Source: Rubrobacter_D sp963840835
GTDB lineage: Bacteria > Actinomycetota > Rubrobacteria > Rubrobacterales > Rubrobacteraceae
Assembly (NCBI GenBank): GCA_963840835.1
Contig: CAWJAM010000005.1
Span: 62,001-126,000 of the forward strand
DNA length: 64,000 bases
Direction of reading: 5' to 3'
Positions within the stretch are counted from its first letter, which is position 1. Each line of letters starts with the position of its first letter. Shown here one piece after another: positions 23,192 to 31,731 of the stretch. Below the pieces are notes generated by a model, which was given only the letters and a program-made list of their open reading frames with translations, was not told where the DNA came from and made no database searches. A program made the translations under genes and the position numbers.

Positions 23192-23986
23192 CTACCGGCC
23201 ATGCTCGACCTCCCGCTCGGGTTCCACCAGCCGGACCGGGATGCCGGCCTGGTTCATGTGCTCCTTGACTTCGGCTATGCTGTATTCCCCGAAGTGGAAG
23301 ATGCTCGCGGCGAGCACCGCGCCGGCGCCAGCTTCTACGGCCGAGATCATGTGCTCCGGGCTCCCCGCCCCGCCCGAAGCGACGATTGGAAGCGTCGTCT
23401 TCTCGGCGACGGTGGAGATGAGATCCAGGTCGTAGCCGGTCTCCGTCCCGTCGGCGTCCATGCTGTTCAAGACGAACTCCCCAGCTCCCCGCCTCTCACC
23501 CTCGACGAGCCACCCTATGGCGTCCATCCCCGTGTTGACCCGCCCACCGTTCAGGTAGACCTCCCAGCCCGGGGAGTCGCCGCGCCGCTTGACATCCACG
23601 CTCAACACGACGCACTGGCTCCCGAAGCGCTCCGCTCCTCGTGTGATGAGATCCGGGTTCCTCACGGCGGCGCTGTTTACGGATACCTTGTCGGCCCCGG
23701 CGCGCAGCATGGCGCGCATGTCGTCGGCCGTCCTGACGCCGCCGCCTATCGTGTAGGGGATGAAGACCTCCTCAGCGGCGCGGCGGGCTAACGAAGCGGC
23801 CGTGTCCCTCTGTTCGTGGGAGGCGGTGATGTCGTAGAAGACGATCTCATCGGCCCCCTCCCTGTCGTAGAGGGCCGCGAGCTCCACGGGGTCACCGGCG
23901 TCCCTCAGGTTCTTGAAGTTCGTTCCCTTGACGACGCGCCCGGCGTCGACGTCGAGGCAAGGGATAATGCGGACCTTCAGGCTCAT
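23192..23986 (-). CDS. hisF: Imidazole glycerol phosphate synthase cyclase subunit
   Basis: Forms the imidazole ring from PRFAR with ammonia supplied by HisH. 264 residues from ATG 23986, where homology starts: MSLKVRIIPCLDVDAGRVVKG (catalytic Asp in CLDV). Further motifs: DEIVFYDITASHE, PYTIGGGVRTADDM, ADKVSVNSAAV, SVDVKRRGDS, NSMDADGTETGYDLDL (second catalytic Asp), IVASGGAGSPEHM, AGAGAVLAASIFHFGE. A standard (beta/alpha)8 barrel. Upstream in-frame ATGs exist but extend beyond the conserved N-terminus. First gene of hisF-hisIE-trpE. Confidence 0.95.
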   Translation of the reverse strand: MSLKVRIIPCLDVDAGRVVKGTNFKNLRDAGDPVELAALYDREGADEIVFYDITASHEQRDTAASLARRAAEEVFIPYTIGGGVRTADDMRAMLRAGADKVSVNSAAVRNPDLITRGAERFGSQCVVLSVDVKRRGDSPGWEVYLNGGRVNTGMDAIGWLVEGERRGAGEFVLNSMDADGTETGYDLDLISTVAEKTTLPIVASGGAGSPEHMISAVEAGAGAVLAASIFHFGEYSIAEVKEHMNQAGIPVRLVEPEREVEHGR

Positions 23987-24091
23987 CTGGGGCTCGTCTC
24001 CCATCCGAGAAACACCTTCAACGCTCTCTCGATCCTTTCCGGGCAACTCAGTTACAGGTTAGGGTACGGCGCGAACATGCCAGATCCCGGG
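23987..24091. other. Gap upstream of hisF
   Basis: 105 bp holding a single CAGTTACAGGTTAGG word (about 24049-24063) of the CAGG family. No promoter recognised. Confidence 0.3.
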
Positions 24092-24949
24092 TCACACGTA
24101 GGGCACGTTGGCCGGGCCGCACTCTTCGGCCAGGCGCTCGCGCAGGGCCTTCTTCGCCGGCAACAAGACGGAGCCCTCGTCCCCCGCGCCCACGACCATC
24201 GACCCGTCCCTCCCCCTCCAATGCCTGTGGACGGTGTAGGTGGCGAGCGTCCCTTCCACGAGACTGACCGTCCTGTCCAGTTCTGCGTGGGACATCGCGG
24301 CGGAGACGTCGAGCTTGGAGACGTCCACGTTCTCCGGGGCGGAGATGTCGGAGGAAAGGTTGCCCGTCCTGAGCCTGAGGCCGGGCGTGTCCCAGAGGAT
24401 CTCGATGGCTCCCCTGAGCGCGGCGGCCCTGCTCTCCTTGTTGCCCTTACGGTACTTGGGGTCGTCCATCGAGCGCAGCCTCTGGGTGAGATCGCCGTTA
24501 TTTGCCTCGCCCGATCGCTCCAGCGAGAGGACCTTCAGCGTCGCCGCTGAGTCGACCTCGACAGCGGCGCTCTGGCCCCTCTCGCGCGGGAAAGGGTAAT
24601 CCGTGTACTCGACGCCGACCTTCTCGAGCTCGGAGAGTAACTCCTCGGAATACGGCTTCCCACCGAACATCCTGCGGCTCGCCGAGTAGGCCGGGAGGGC
24701 CACCTTCGAGAGGATGCGTTCGATCCTGCGCGTCCCCCTCTCGTTCGGGACGGCGAGCGGCGCGTCGACACCGATGAGGATGCCCCGCCGATCCGCGGCG
24801 TATCCCTCGACGGCCCTCGCAATGTCCTCCGCGCTCGCCGCGAACGAGTTGGCGATAATGCTCCCCCGCTCATCCATGACCACCAGACACGAGACCTTCT
24901 CCTGCGCCTCACCTGGCCTCCACGCCGGGGCACAACCCACAAACCTCAA
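24092..24949 (-). CDS. DUF429 family protein (predicted RNase H-like fold)
   Basis: 285 residues from a TTG at 24949. The segments GILIGVDAPLAVPNERGTRRI (Asp in the VDAP motif) and YTDYPFPRERGQ match DUF429, a family with an RNase-H-like nuclease fold but no known reaction. An early VGCAP start strand matches the usual VGVD/VGCA position. TTG is the best start: AGGAGG lies just upstream and TTGA overlaps the glmM TGA, so translation is coupled to glmM. Confidence 0.7.
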   Translation of the reverse strand: MRFVGCAPAWRPGEAQEKVSCLVVMDERGSIIANSFAASAEDIARAVEGYAADRRGILIGVDAPLAVPNERGTRRIERILSKVALPAYSASRRMFGGKPYSEELLSELEKVGVEYTDYPFPRERGQSAAVEVDSAATLKVLSLERSGEANNGDLTQRLRSMDDPKYRKGNKESRAAALRGAIEILWDTPGLRLRTGNLSSDISAPENVDVSKLDVSAAMSHAELDRTVSLVEGTLATYTVHRHWRGRDGSMVVGAGDEGSVLLPAKKALRERLAEECGPANVPYV

Positions 24950-26271
24950 GTCTCCTCCTCTCCGGCGCCGGCCACGGCCCGCGAGACCGCCTCGCAGACC
25001 TCCCGGCACACCGTCTCGTCCGCATGCTCTACCATCACCCGCACGACCGGCTCGGTCCCGCTCGGCCTGAGCAAGACGCGCCCTTCATCCCGTAGCCTGC
25101 CCTCCGCCTTCGAGACGGCACGCCCGACGGCCTCAGAGGCTGCAACGGCCTTTGCGACCCCCGGCTCTTCGACCCTCACGTTGATGAGCGTTTGCGGGTA
25201 CTTCTCCATCACCGCGGCCAGCTCCGAGAGCGGCCTGCCGCCGCGGGCCATCACGTCGAGGAGCGCGAGCGCCGTGACCATCCCATCCCCGGTCGTGACG
25301 TGCTCGGAGAGGATCACGTGCCCCGACTGCTCCCCGCCCACGGACGCCCCGAGCCGACCCATGGCCTCGGCGACGTGCCTGTCCCCCACGTCTGTTACCT
25401 CGTAGGAAATCCCCAGAGCCTCCATAGCCTTGAAGAAACCGAGGTTGCTCATCACCGTGACGACGACCGGGCCCGAGAGGACGCCGCGCTCTTGCATGTC
25501 GCGGGCGAGGATCGCGATGATCCTATCCCCGTCGACGACGTTGCCCTTCTCGTCGACGGCGAGAACCCTGTCTGCGTCCCCGTCGAAGGCGAAAGCCACA
25601 TCGTGGCCCGAAGCGTCGAGCTCATCGACGTGGGTCGAGCCGCAGCCATCGTTTATGTTCGTGCCTGTAGGTTCGACGCCCGTGAGGGCGAGGTCCGCTC
25701 CCACCTCCCCGAACACGAGCGGCGCCGCCTCGTAGGCGGCCCCGTTGGCGCAGTCGAGGAGCACCTTGATGCCCTCGGCTGACGGACGCAGCCGTTGGAG
25801 CACATGCTCAGCATACACCCGTGCGGCGTCGCCGAGTACCTCGACCCCTCCGATCCCACTTCCCGTCGGGCGCGTCGTTTCGTGCTCGAGCAGGGCTTCT
25901 ATCTCTCCTTCCTTCTCTGGGGAGAGCTTGCGTCCTTCTCCTGAGAAGAACTTGATGCCGTTGTCGGGGTAGGGGTTGTGAGAGGCGCTTACGACGCCTG
26001 CGGCCGTCGCCCCGAGGCGCGGAGCGAGAGCCGCGACGCCGGGCGTTGGCAGGATACCAAGATCTACGACATCGGCGCCACCGCTCGCGGCACCAGCGAG
26101 TAGGGCGGAGGCGAGCATATCCCCAGAGAGGCGCGTGTCGCGTCCGACAACGATCCTGCCCCCGAACGCCTGGGAGACGGCGAGTCCGAGCCGCAGGGCG
26201 TCCTCGGGCATAAGGCCCTTGTTGGCGACCCCGCGCACCCCATCGGTGCCGAAAGTTATGGTTCTCGTCAA
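24946..26271 (-). CDS. glmM: Phosphoglucosamine mutase
   Basis: Interconverts glucosamine-6-P and glucosamine-1-P for UDP-GlcNAc and cell-wall synthesis. 441 residues. FGTDGVRGVAN at the start; phosphoserine loop VVSASHNPYPDNGIKFF; metal loop FDGDADRVLAVDE; sugar loop GEQSGHVI; phosphate-binding loop RPSGTEPVVRVMVE near the end. Complete. It lies 70 bases after rpsI, behind a strong hairpin, and overlaps the DUF429 gene by 4 bases. Confidence 0.97.
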   Translation of the reverse strand: MTRTITFGTDGVRGVANKGLMPEDALRLGLAVSQAFGGRIVVGRDTRLSGDMLASALLAGAASGGADVVDLGILPTPGVAALAPRLGATAAGVVSASHNPYPDNGIKFFSGEGRKLSPEKEGEIEALLEHETTRPTGSGIGGVEVLGDAARVYAEHVLQRLRPSAEGIKVLLDCANGAAYEAAPLVFGEVGADLALTGVEPTGTNINDGCGSTHVDELDASGHDVAFAFDGDADRVLAVDEKGNVVDGDRIIAILARDMQERGVLSGPVVVTVMSNLGFFKAMEALGISYEVTDVGDRHVAEAMGRLGASVGGEQSGHVILSEHVTTGDGMVTALALLDVMARGGRPLSELAAVMEKYPQTLINVRVEEPGVAKAVAASEAVGRAVSKAEGRLRDEGRVLLRPSGTEPVVRVMVEHADETVCREVCEAVSRAVAGAGEEET

Positions 26272-26288
26272 CTAACCCATCCTCGAAT

Positions 26289-26319
26289 CGGGCCCCTTCC
26301 GCGTCGCGAAAGGGGCCCG
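26289..26319. terminator. Hairpin between rpsI and glmM
   Basis: A 10-bp stem CGGGCCCCTT/AAGGGGCCCG with an 11-base loop. It separates ribosomal genes from glmM. There is no U-run, so it may attenuate rather than stop. Confidence 0.55.
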
Positions 26320-26341
26320 GCATAGAGGCGCTCTTGCGGCC

Positions 26342-26734
<393 letters not shown>

Positions 26735-27166
26735 CTACTTCACCTCGAGCTCCTGCGGGGCCTGAGCCGCGTGTGGGTGCTCGGGGCCCGCGTAGATCTT
26801 CAACTTCTTGAACTGCTTTCGGGCGAGCCTACTCTTCGGCATCATCCCGAAGACGGCCTTGCGCAGGATCTCGGTCGGCTTGCGCGCGAGCATCTGCTCG
26901 TAGCTCGTCTCTTTCATGCCGCCTGGGTAGCCCGAGTGGCGCCTGTAGACCCGCTGCTCGGCCTTCCTTCCGGTGACGACCACCTTCTCGGCGTTTACGA
27001 CGACCACGAAGTCGCCCACGTCGACGTGCGGCGTGTACTGCACCTTGTTCTTGCCGCGCAATATGCGCGCGATCTCCGTCGCCAGACGCCCGAGGTGCTT
27101 GCCCTCAGCGTCCACGACGTACCATTTCCGCTCGACCTCGAGGGGCCGCGCCATGTAACTCTTCAT
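26735..27166 (-). CDS. rplM: 50S ribosomal protein L13
   Basis: 143 residues from the second of two adjacent ATGs; GGAGG is then 5 bases away, whereas the first ATG would be too close. MKSYMARPLEVERKWYVVDA matches the family N-terminus, with KHLGRLATEIARILRGKNK and YRRHSGYPGGMKE following. An early-assembly 23S-binding protein. Confidence 0.96.
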   Translation of the reverse strand: MKSYMARPLEVERKWYVVDAEGKHLGRLATEIARILRGKNKVQYTPHVDVGDFVVVVNAEKVVVTGRKAEQRVYRRHSGYPGGMKETSYEQMLARKPTEILRKAVFGMMPKSRLARKQFKKLKIYAGPEHPHAAQAPQELEVK

Positions 27167-27489
27167 CATCCTCCGGAGATTCTAAGAACGTCAAAGGCCT
27201 TCAGATGGATCAAATAGTAGCATACATCGGCGAAAGGACCAGCCTTTGTTAGCTTTCAGCACTTCAGCATTTCAGCTTGTCAGCTTGTTCTTTAGTGACT
27301 CCTTGCCGACCGCGGCGAGTCTCGTAATGGCGGTATGGACGGTTGTGCTCCAACCCTATCAGGAACGTGTTGTGAATGCGGATAGCAAATGGATTGGCCT
27401 TTTGCAATCCCCGCTCTCGGCACTTCAGCTTTTCTTTGGCTGAAGTGCTGAGAGCTAGCAAAGAGGTCAAGACCTCTTTGCTAGCTGCT
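27167..27489. repeat. Intergenic tract with TCAGCA words and hairpin
   Basis: 323 bp between rplM and the methyltransferase. It holds a TCAGCA tract at 27255-27297 (TTTCAGCACTTCAGCATTTC...), a second fold-back at 27419-27452 (GCACTTCAGC...GCTGAAGTGC), and a 16-bp hairpin at 27453-27486. No gene. Confidence 0.75.
27453..27486. terminator. 16-bp perfect hairpin after the methyltransferase gene
   Basis: Arms AGCTAGCAAAGAGGTC and exact complement around AA, 3 bases from the stop codon at 27490. The same AGAGGTC-AA-GACCTCT core as the hairpin at 6528-6561. Likely terminator of the rplQ-ecf-truA unit. Confidence 0.65.
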
Positions 27490-28158
27490 CTATAGGACCC
27501 TTGCGATCGTCAGGCCGTCTATGCCTTCCCGGATGAGGGGCAGCACGATGCCGGAGAGCCCTGGGTCCCTGGCTACTCTCTCGTTGAATTCCCGGGTCGC
27601 CCGCGCCGTCGAGTCCTGAGGGTCGAGCACGGCGCCGCCCCTAATGGTGTTGTCGCCGAGGATGAGCGAGCCCGGTCGCACGAGTCGTAGCGACGCCTTT
27701 AGGTAATCGGGATAGCCCTCTTTGTCGGCGTCTATGAAGATCACGTCGAAGGGGCCTTCGTCGGCCTCGATGAGATCGGTGAGGAGTTCGTGGGCGTCGC
27801 CGACACGGACCTCGACGATGCCGGAGAGGCCTGCCCGCTCGACGTTGGTGCGGGCCACGCCGGCGTGGTGCTCGTCTATCTCCAGGGAGATAAGGGCTCC
27901 GTCTTCGGGCATGGCGCGGGCGAGGTGGATGGTACTGTAGCCACCAAGGGTGCCGATCTCGAGCACGCGCCGCGCCCCGGCTATCGCAACGAGGAGTTGC
28001 AGCAGCCTTCCCTGGTTGGGCGAGACGTTTATCTCCGGTAGTCCGCCCCGCCGCGAGTTCCTGAGGGCGGCCTCAAGAACCTCATCCGAAGGGTCGAACA
28101 GGACCTCGATGTAGGCGTCTATCTCCCGCAGTAGCCCTCTCGTATCGTCCGTGTTCAT
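27490..28158 (-). CDS. SAM-dependent O-methyltransferase (caffeoyl-CoA OMT-like)
   Basis: 222 residues. SAM motif I VLEIGTLGGYSTIHLARAM, motif II EIDEHHAGVARTNV, then the metal-binding FDVIFIDADKEGYPDYL (Asp-Ala-Asp-Lys) and GDNTIRGGAVLDP. Members methylate catechols or other vicinal hydroxyls; bacterial substrates vary widely and some act on tRNA (TrmR). The overlap of 4 bases with truA hints at RNA modification, but this is only context. Confidence 0.85.
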   Translation of the reverse strand: MNTDDTRGLLREIDAYIEVLFDPSDEVLEAALRNSRRGGLPEINVSPNQGRLLQLLVAIAGARRVLEIGTLGGYSTIHLARAMPEDGALISLEIDEHHAGVARTNVERAGLSGIVEVRVGDAHELLTDLIEADEGPFDVIFIDADKEGYPDYLKASLRLVRPGSLILGDNTIRGGAVLDPQDSTARATREFNERVARDPGLSGIVLPLIREGIDGLTIARVL

Positions 28159-28919
28159 CGTTCACTCCTCCATAGGTCCGGATAGTCGTAGCCTACACCG
28201 ACCAGCGTGAGGCCGCGGCTTGGTACCGCCGGTCCCGCCTCGCTGCGTTCTCCCCCCGAGAGCAGCCGCCAGAACTGCGTCAGGTCTCTCTTTCCGCCTG
28301 CGACCTCCAACATGGTGCCCACCAGGGTGCGGACCATACCGTACAGGAACGAGTCGGCGGTTATGCGGTACGTTAGCAGGGCGTCGTGGGTGGTCCAGCG
28401 CGAGTGGGTAACGACCCGCTCGAAGCGGTCGTGGTAGCCCTTCGAGGGAGTGAAGGCCCTGAAGTCGTGGGCTCCCTCCACCAGCTCTCCCGCCGTGAAG
28501 AGGAGGTCGAGGTCCAACCTCTGCGGCGCGTAGGTCGCGCGGTGGCGCATCAGGGGGGACCTTATCTCGTCGCTTACCACCGCGTACTCGTAGGTCCGGC
28601 TCGTCGCGTTCCTGCGGGCATCGAAGTCGTCGTGCACGGCGACGCAGCGCCTCAGCGCCGCGTCTTTGGGCAAGACGGCCGTGGTCTTGTAGGAGATGAG
28701 GGAGGGCCTGAGCTCCGTATCGGCTTCGAAGGAGACGACTTGACCGCTGGCGTGCACCCCCGCGTCAGTTCGGCCGGCGACGCCCAGCTTGACCGGCTGG
28801 CGCAACACGGTCTGAAGCGCTTCAGAGAGTACACCTTCAACGGTGCGGAGATCCGGCTGCGTGGCCCATCCGGCGAAGTCGGCGCCGTCGTACTCGACGA
28901 GCCCGGCGTATCGCTTCAA
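28155..28919 (-). CDS. truA: tRNA pseudouridine(38-40) synthase
   Basis: 254 residues. Catalytic Asp in GVAGRTDAGVHASGQVVSFE; YDGADFAGWATQPDLRTVEG at the N-terminus; RNATSRTYEYAVV and DSFLYGMVRTLVGTMLEV later. Isomerises uridines 38-40 of the tRNA anticodon arm. It overlaps ecfT by 4 bases (ATGA) and follows the standard rplQ-ecfA1-ecfA2-ecfT-truA order known from Firmicutes. Confidence 0.96.
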   Translation of the reverse strand: MKRYAGLVEYDGADFAGWATQPDLRTVEGVLSEALQTVLRQPVKLGVAGRTDAGVHASGQVVSFEADTELRPSLISYKTTAVLPKDAALRRCVAVHDDFDARRNATSRTYEYAVVSDEIRSPLMRHRATYAPQRLDLDLLFTAGELVEGAHDFRAFTPSKGYHDRFERVVTHSRWTTHDALLTYRITADSFLYGMVRTLVGTMLEVAGGKRDLTQFWRLLSGGERSEAGPAVPSRGLTLVGVGYDYPDLWRSER

Positions 28920-29698
28920 AGCATGACCCCGACGAGGAGGACGAGCACGCTGACGGCAATCGCGAGGGCGTCTCGCATGCGGAAGCGTAGCTCGCGGTAG
29001 CGGGTGCGCCCCTCGCCGCCCCTGTAACCCCTGCTCTCCATCGCCTCCGCGAGCTCGTCCGCGCGCCGAAAGGCGCCCACGGTCAGCGGCACGAGCACTG
29101 GTATCAGGGAGCGCGCCCGGCGCACGGGCCCGCCCTCCGAGAAGTCGGCGCCGCGGGCGGCCTGGGCGCCCCTGATCTTCTCCGCCTCATCCCCGAGCGT
29201 GGGGATAAAGCGGAGCGCTATGGTCATCATCATCGCCACCTCGTGCGCCGGGAACCGTACCCTCTTGAGGGGGGAGAGCAGGTCTTCGATCCCATCGGCG
29301 AGCGCCACGGGAGCCGTCGTCGCCGTGAGCAGCCCCGCCGCCGAGACGAGCAAGAATATCCGTAAGGCCAGAAAGAATCCCAGCCGCAATCCTCCGGAGT
29401 GGACCTCGAGAAAACCCCACTCCAGGACAACGCTTCCCTCCCGCGAGAAGAGGATCTGGAACGTCACCGTGAGCGCCACGATAAAGAGCACTGGGCGCAG
29501 GAGGCGCAAGAACGTGCGGACCGGTATGCGGCTCGCCGCCACGAGCGCCACGAGCGCGGCGGCGACAAAGAGGAGTCCCGTTGTCGAGTCTATGAGGAAA
29601 AGTCCAACGGCGAGCGCGGCCGTTGCCACGATCTTGGCCCTCGGGTCGAGCGAGTGCACCGGTGAGTCGACGGGATAGAACTGCCCGAGGCTCGTCAT
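28916..29698 (-). CDS. ecfT: ECF transporter transmembrane protein EcfT
   Basis: 260 residues with about five to six hydrophobic helices. The coupling-helix motif appears as RGAQAARGADFSEGGPVRR (AARG), which contacts the ATPases, and a second as MESRGYRGG. Membrane scaffold that links EcfA1/A2 to vitamin-specific S subunits. It starts 1 base after ecfA2. No S subunit is encoded in the window, as expected for a shared (group II) module. Confidence 0.93.
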   Translation of the reverse strand: MTSLGQFYPVDSPVHSLDPRAKIVATAALAVGLFLIDSTTGLLFVAAALVALVAASRIPVRTFLRLLRPVLFIVALTVTFQILFSREGSVVLEWGFLEVHSGGLRLGFFLALRIFLLVSAAGLLTATTAPVALADGIEDLLSPLKRVRFPAHEVAMMMTIALRFIPTLGDEAEKIRGAQAARGADFSEGGPVRRARSLIPVLVPLTVGAFRRADELAEAMESRGYRGGEGRTRYRELRFRMRDALAIAVSVLVLLVGVML

Positions 29699-29699
29699 C

Positions 29700-30515
29700 T
29701 CACACCCCCGGCAGCGCCCTTAGAGCGCCGAGGGTCTCGTCCAAGCGTACGGGCTCTCCGATTCCCGGCCTCGACGCGTTGACGAGTGAAGCCACCCGCA
29801 CCGTCGCGGGGGCCTGCGCGGGATCAGAGTAGAACACCTCCGCAGGGGTACCGACGGCGCGTACCTTGCCCTCCTGCAGTGCGCACACCCGGTCTGCGAC
29901 CTCGGCGACCTCGTCGAGGTCGTGGGAGACGAGGACGACCGAGACACCAGCTTCGCGCAGGTTCCGGATCAGGTCGAGCAACTCCTCCCTGCTCGCGGGG
30001 TCAAGGCCCGCCGTCGGCTCGTCGAGGACGAGTACCTCCGGGCCCATCGCGAGCACCCCAGCGATGGCGACCCGCCGCTTCTCGCCGCCGGAGAGGGCGA
30101 AAGGCGAACGTCCAGCCAGATCCCCTACCCCGAGCGACCGCAGGGTCTCGCTCACCCGCTCCCTGACTTCGGCTTCCTCCAACCCCAGCCGCCTGGGGGC
30201 GAAGGCCACGTCCTCCTCGACGGTGGGGGCGAAGAGTGCGGCCTCCGGAAACTGGAAGACGAGCCCGACCCTGCGCCTCAGACCACTCTTCCCCAACGTC
30301 GTCGCGTCCACGCCGTCGACGATAACCTCGCCGCTCGTCGGGGCGAGCAGCAGGTTCATGTGCCGGACGAGCGTGCTCTTGCCCGAACCCGTGCCGCCGA
30401 CGATACCAAGCACCTCTCCCTGCTCCACGACGAGCGAGACGCCGCGCAGCGCCTCGACCTGGAAGGGGGTGCCCCTTGCGTAGACGTGGTGCACATCTCT
30501 GAGCTCCAGCCTCAT
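29700..30515 (-). CDS. ecfA2: ECF transporter ATPase EcfA2
   Basis: 271 residues. Walker A VGGTGSGKSTLVRHMN, Q-loop FQFPEAALFAPTVEEDVAF, signature ALSGGEKRRVAIAGVLAMGP, Walker B VLVLDEPTAGLDP, switch His in LVSHDLDE. Forms a heterodimer with EcfA1 to power vitamin or metal uptake. Overlaps ecfA1 by 4 bases. Confidence 0.93.
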   Translation of the reverse strand: MRLELRDVHHVYARGTPFQVEALRGVSLVVEQGEVLGIVGGTGSGKSTLVRHMNLLLAPTSGEVIVDGVDATTLGKSGLRRRVGLVFQFPEAALFAPTVEEDVAFAPRRLGLEEAEVRERVSETLRSLGVGDLAGRSPFALSGGEKRRVAIAGVLAMGPEVLVLDEPTAGLDPASREELLDLIRNLREAGVSVVLVSHDLDEVAEVADRVCALQEGKVRAVGTPAEVFYSDPAQAPATVRVASLVNASRPGIGEPVRLDETLGALRALPGV

Positions 30516-31357
30516 CCCGCCCTCGCCCCCGCCAGGATGGCCTCGGCCAGATCCTCTGGCGTCCCCAGCGTCGCCGGAAGACCGAGTCCCAGCGCGAGCC
30601 TCGGCACTACGGGCAAGACGAGCCGGTTCTCCCGCAGCAGGCCGGCGTCGGAGAACAAGCGCTCCGGGCTCTCGTTGGCCACGAGCTCTCCCCCGTTGAA
30701 CACGAGGATCCGGTCAGCGTGTATCAGCTCTTCGAGGTGGTGGGTCACGTGCAAGATCGTCTTCTGGGCCCGCAGGGCTTCGAGACGCCCCAGAATCTCC
30801 CCGCGTCCCGCGGCGTCGAGCATCGAGGTGGGCTCGTCGAGGACCAGTATCTCCGGCTCGACGGCGAGCAGGCCAGCCAGGGCGACGCGCTGCTTCTCGC
30901 CGCCGGAGAGGGTGTGGGGTTCGCGCCGCTCGTAGCCTTCGAGACCGACGGCCCGTATAGCCCCGGCGACGCGCTCCCGCATCTCCTCGCGGGGGACGCC
31001 GAGGTTTTCGAGGCCGAAGGCGACGTCGTCCTCGACAAATGGGGCGACGAGGCCGTTCTCCGGGTTCTGAAACAGGACGCCGAGATGCCTGCGTACCTCG
31101 AAGGGTTCCGTGGCAGGGTCGTGGCCGGCTACTCGAATAAGGCCCGAGTCGGGCCTCAAGAGGCCGTTCAGCAGGCGGACCAGGGTGGACTTGCCGCCGC
31201 CGTTCGGGCCGACCACGCCGACGTACTCGCCCCGACGGAGCTCGAGGCTGATCCCCGAGAGGGCGGGCCATTCCGAGCCCGGGTAGGAGAAGGAGACCCT
31301 CTCGCAACAAACGGCGAGGGACCCACCGGGGCGGGTCCCTATGCCGGGGTTATCCAA
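30512..31357 (-). CDS. ecfA1: ECF transporter ATPase EcfA1
   Basis: 281 residues. Walker A VVGPNGGGKSTLVRLLNGLL, Q-loop FQNPENGLVAPFVEDDVAFG, signature TLSGGEKQRVALAGLLA, Walker B ILVLDEPTSMLDAAGR, switch His in HVTHHLEEL. Follows rplQ by 8 bases, the classic position for this module. In Walker B the usual 'TAMLDP' is TSMLDA; the catalytic Glu is kept. Confidence 0.93.
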   Translation of the reverse strand: MDNPGIGTRPGGSLAVCCERVSFSYPGSEWPALSGISLELRRGEYVGVVGPNGGGKSTLVRLLNGLLRPDSGLIRVAGHDPATEPFEVRRHLGVLFQNPENGLVAPFVEDDVAFGLENLGVPREEMRERVAGAIRAVGLEGYERREPHTLSGGEKQRVALAGLLAVEPEILVLDEPTSMLDAAGRGEILGRLEALRAQKTILHVTHHLEELIHADRILVFNGGELVANESPERLFSDAGLLRENRLVLPVVPRLALGLGLPATLGTPEDLAEAILAGARAG

Positions 31358-31365
31358 GGGTGGCG

Positions 31366-31731
31366 CTACTCCGCTGAGTGGTTGACCAGCTCCAGGTAGA
31401 CGGTCTCGGCGCCGTCGCCGAGCCTGGGACCCAGCCTCAGAATACGCGTGTAGCCCGAGTTACGGTCGTCGAGTTCGGGGGCCACGTCCTCGAAGAGACG
31501 GCGGACGACGGTCTTGTCCTTCAGGACCTTCACCGCCTGGCGTCTGGAGGCGAGGTCGTCCTTCTTGGCCGTGTTTATCAGCTTATCGACGACGCCGCGC
31601 AGTTCTTTAGCCTTCGGGGCGGTCGTCTTGATTCGGCCGTGGGTGATCACCTGCCCCGCCATCGTTCCGAGCATCAGGTTGCGGTGCTGCGCCTCGCGGC
31701 TCAGCTTCCGGCCCCTTTTAGCGTGCCTCAT
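31366..31731 (-). CDS. rplQ: 50S ribosomal protein L17
   Basis: 121 residues: MRHAKRGRKLSREAQHRNLM, ITHGRIKTTAPKAKELRGVVDKLI, and YTRILRLGPRLGDGAETVYLELV. Sits at the polypeptide exit side of the 50S. Overlaps the rpoA 3' end by 14 bases, closing the alpha operon. Confidence 0.97.
   Translation of the reverse strand: MRHAKRGRKLSREAQHRNLMLGTMAGQVITHGRIKTTAPKAKELRGVVDKLINTAKKDDLASRRQAVKVLKDKTVVRRLFEDVAPELDDRNSGYTRILRLGPRLGDGAETVYLELVNHSAE

Noticed and set aside
22481..23791. 436-codon plus-strand open frame opposite hisF/hisIE/trpE
   Set aside because: It spans three real opposing genes and has no motif of its own.
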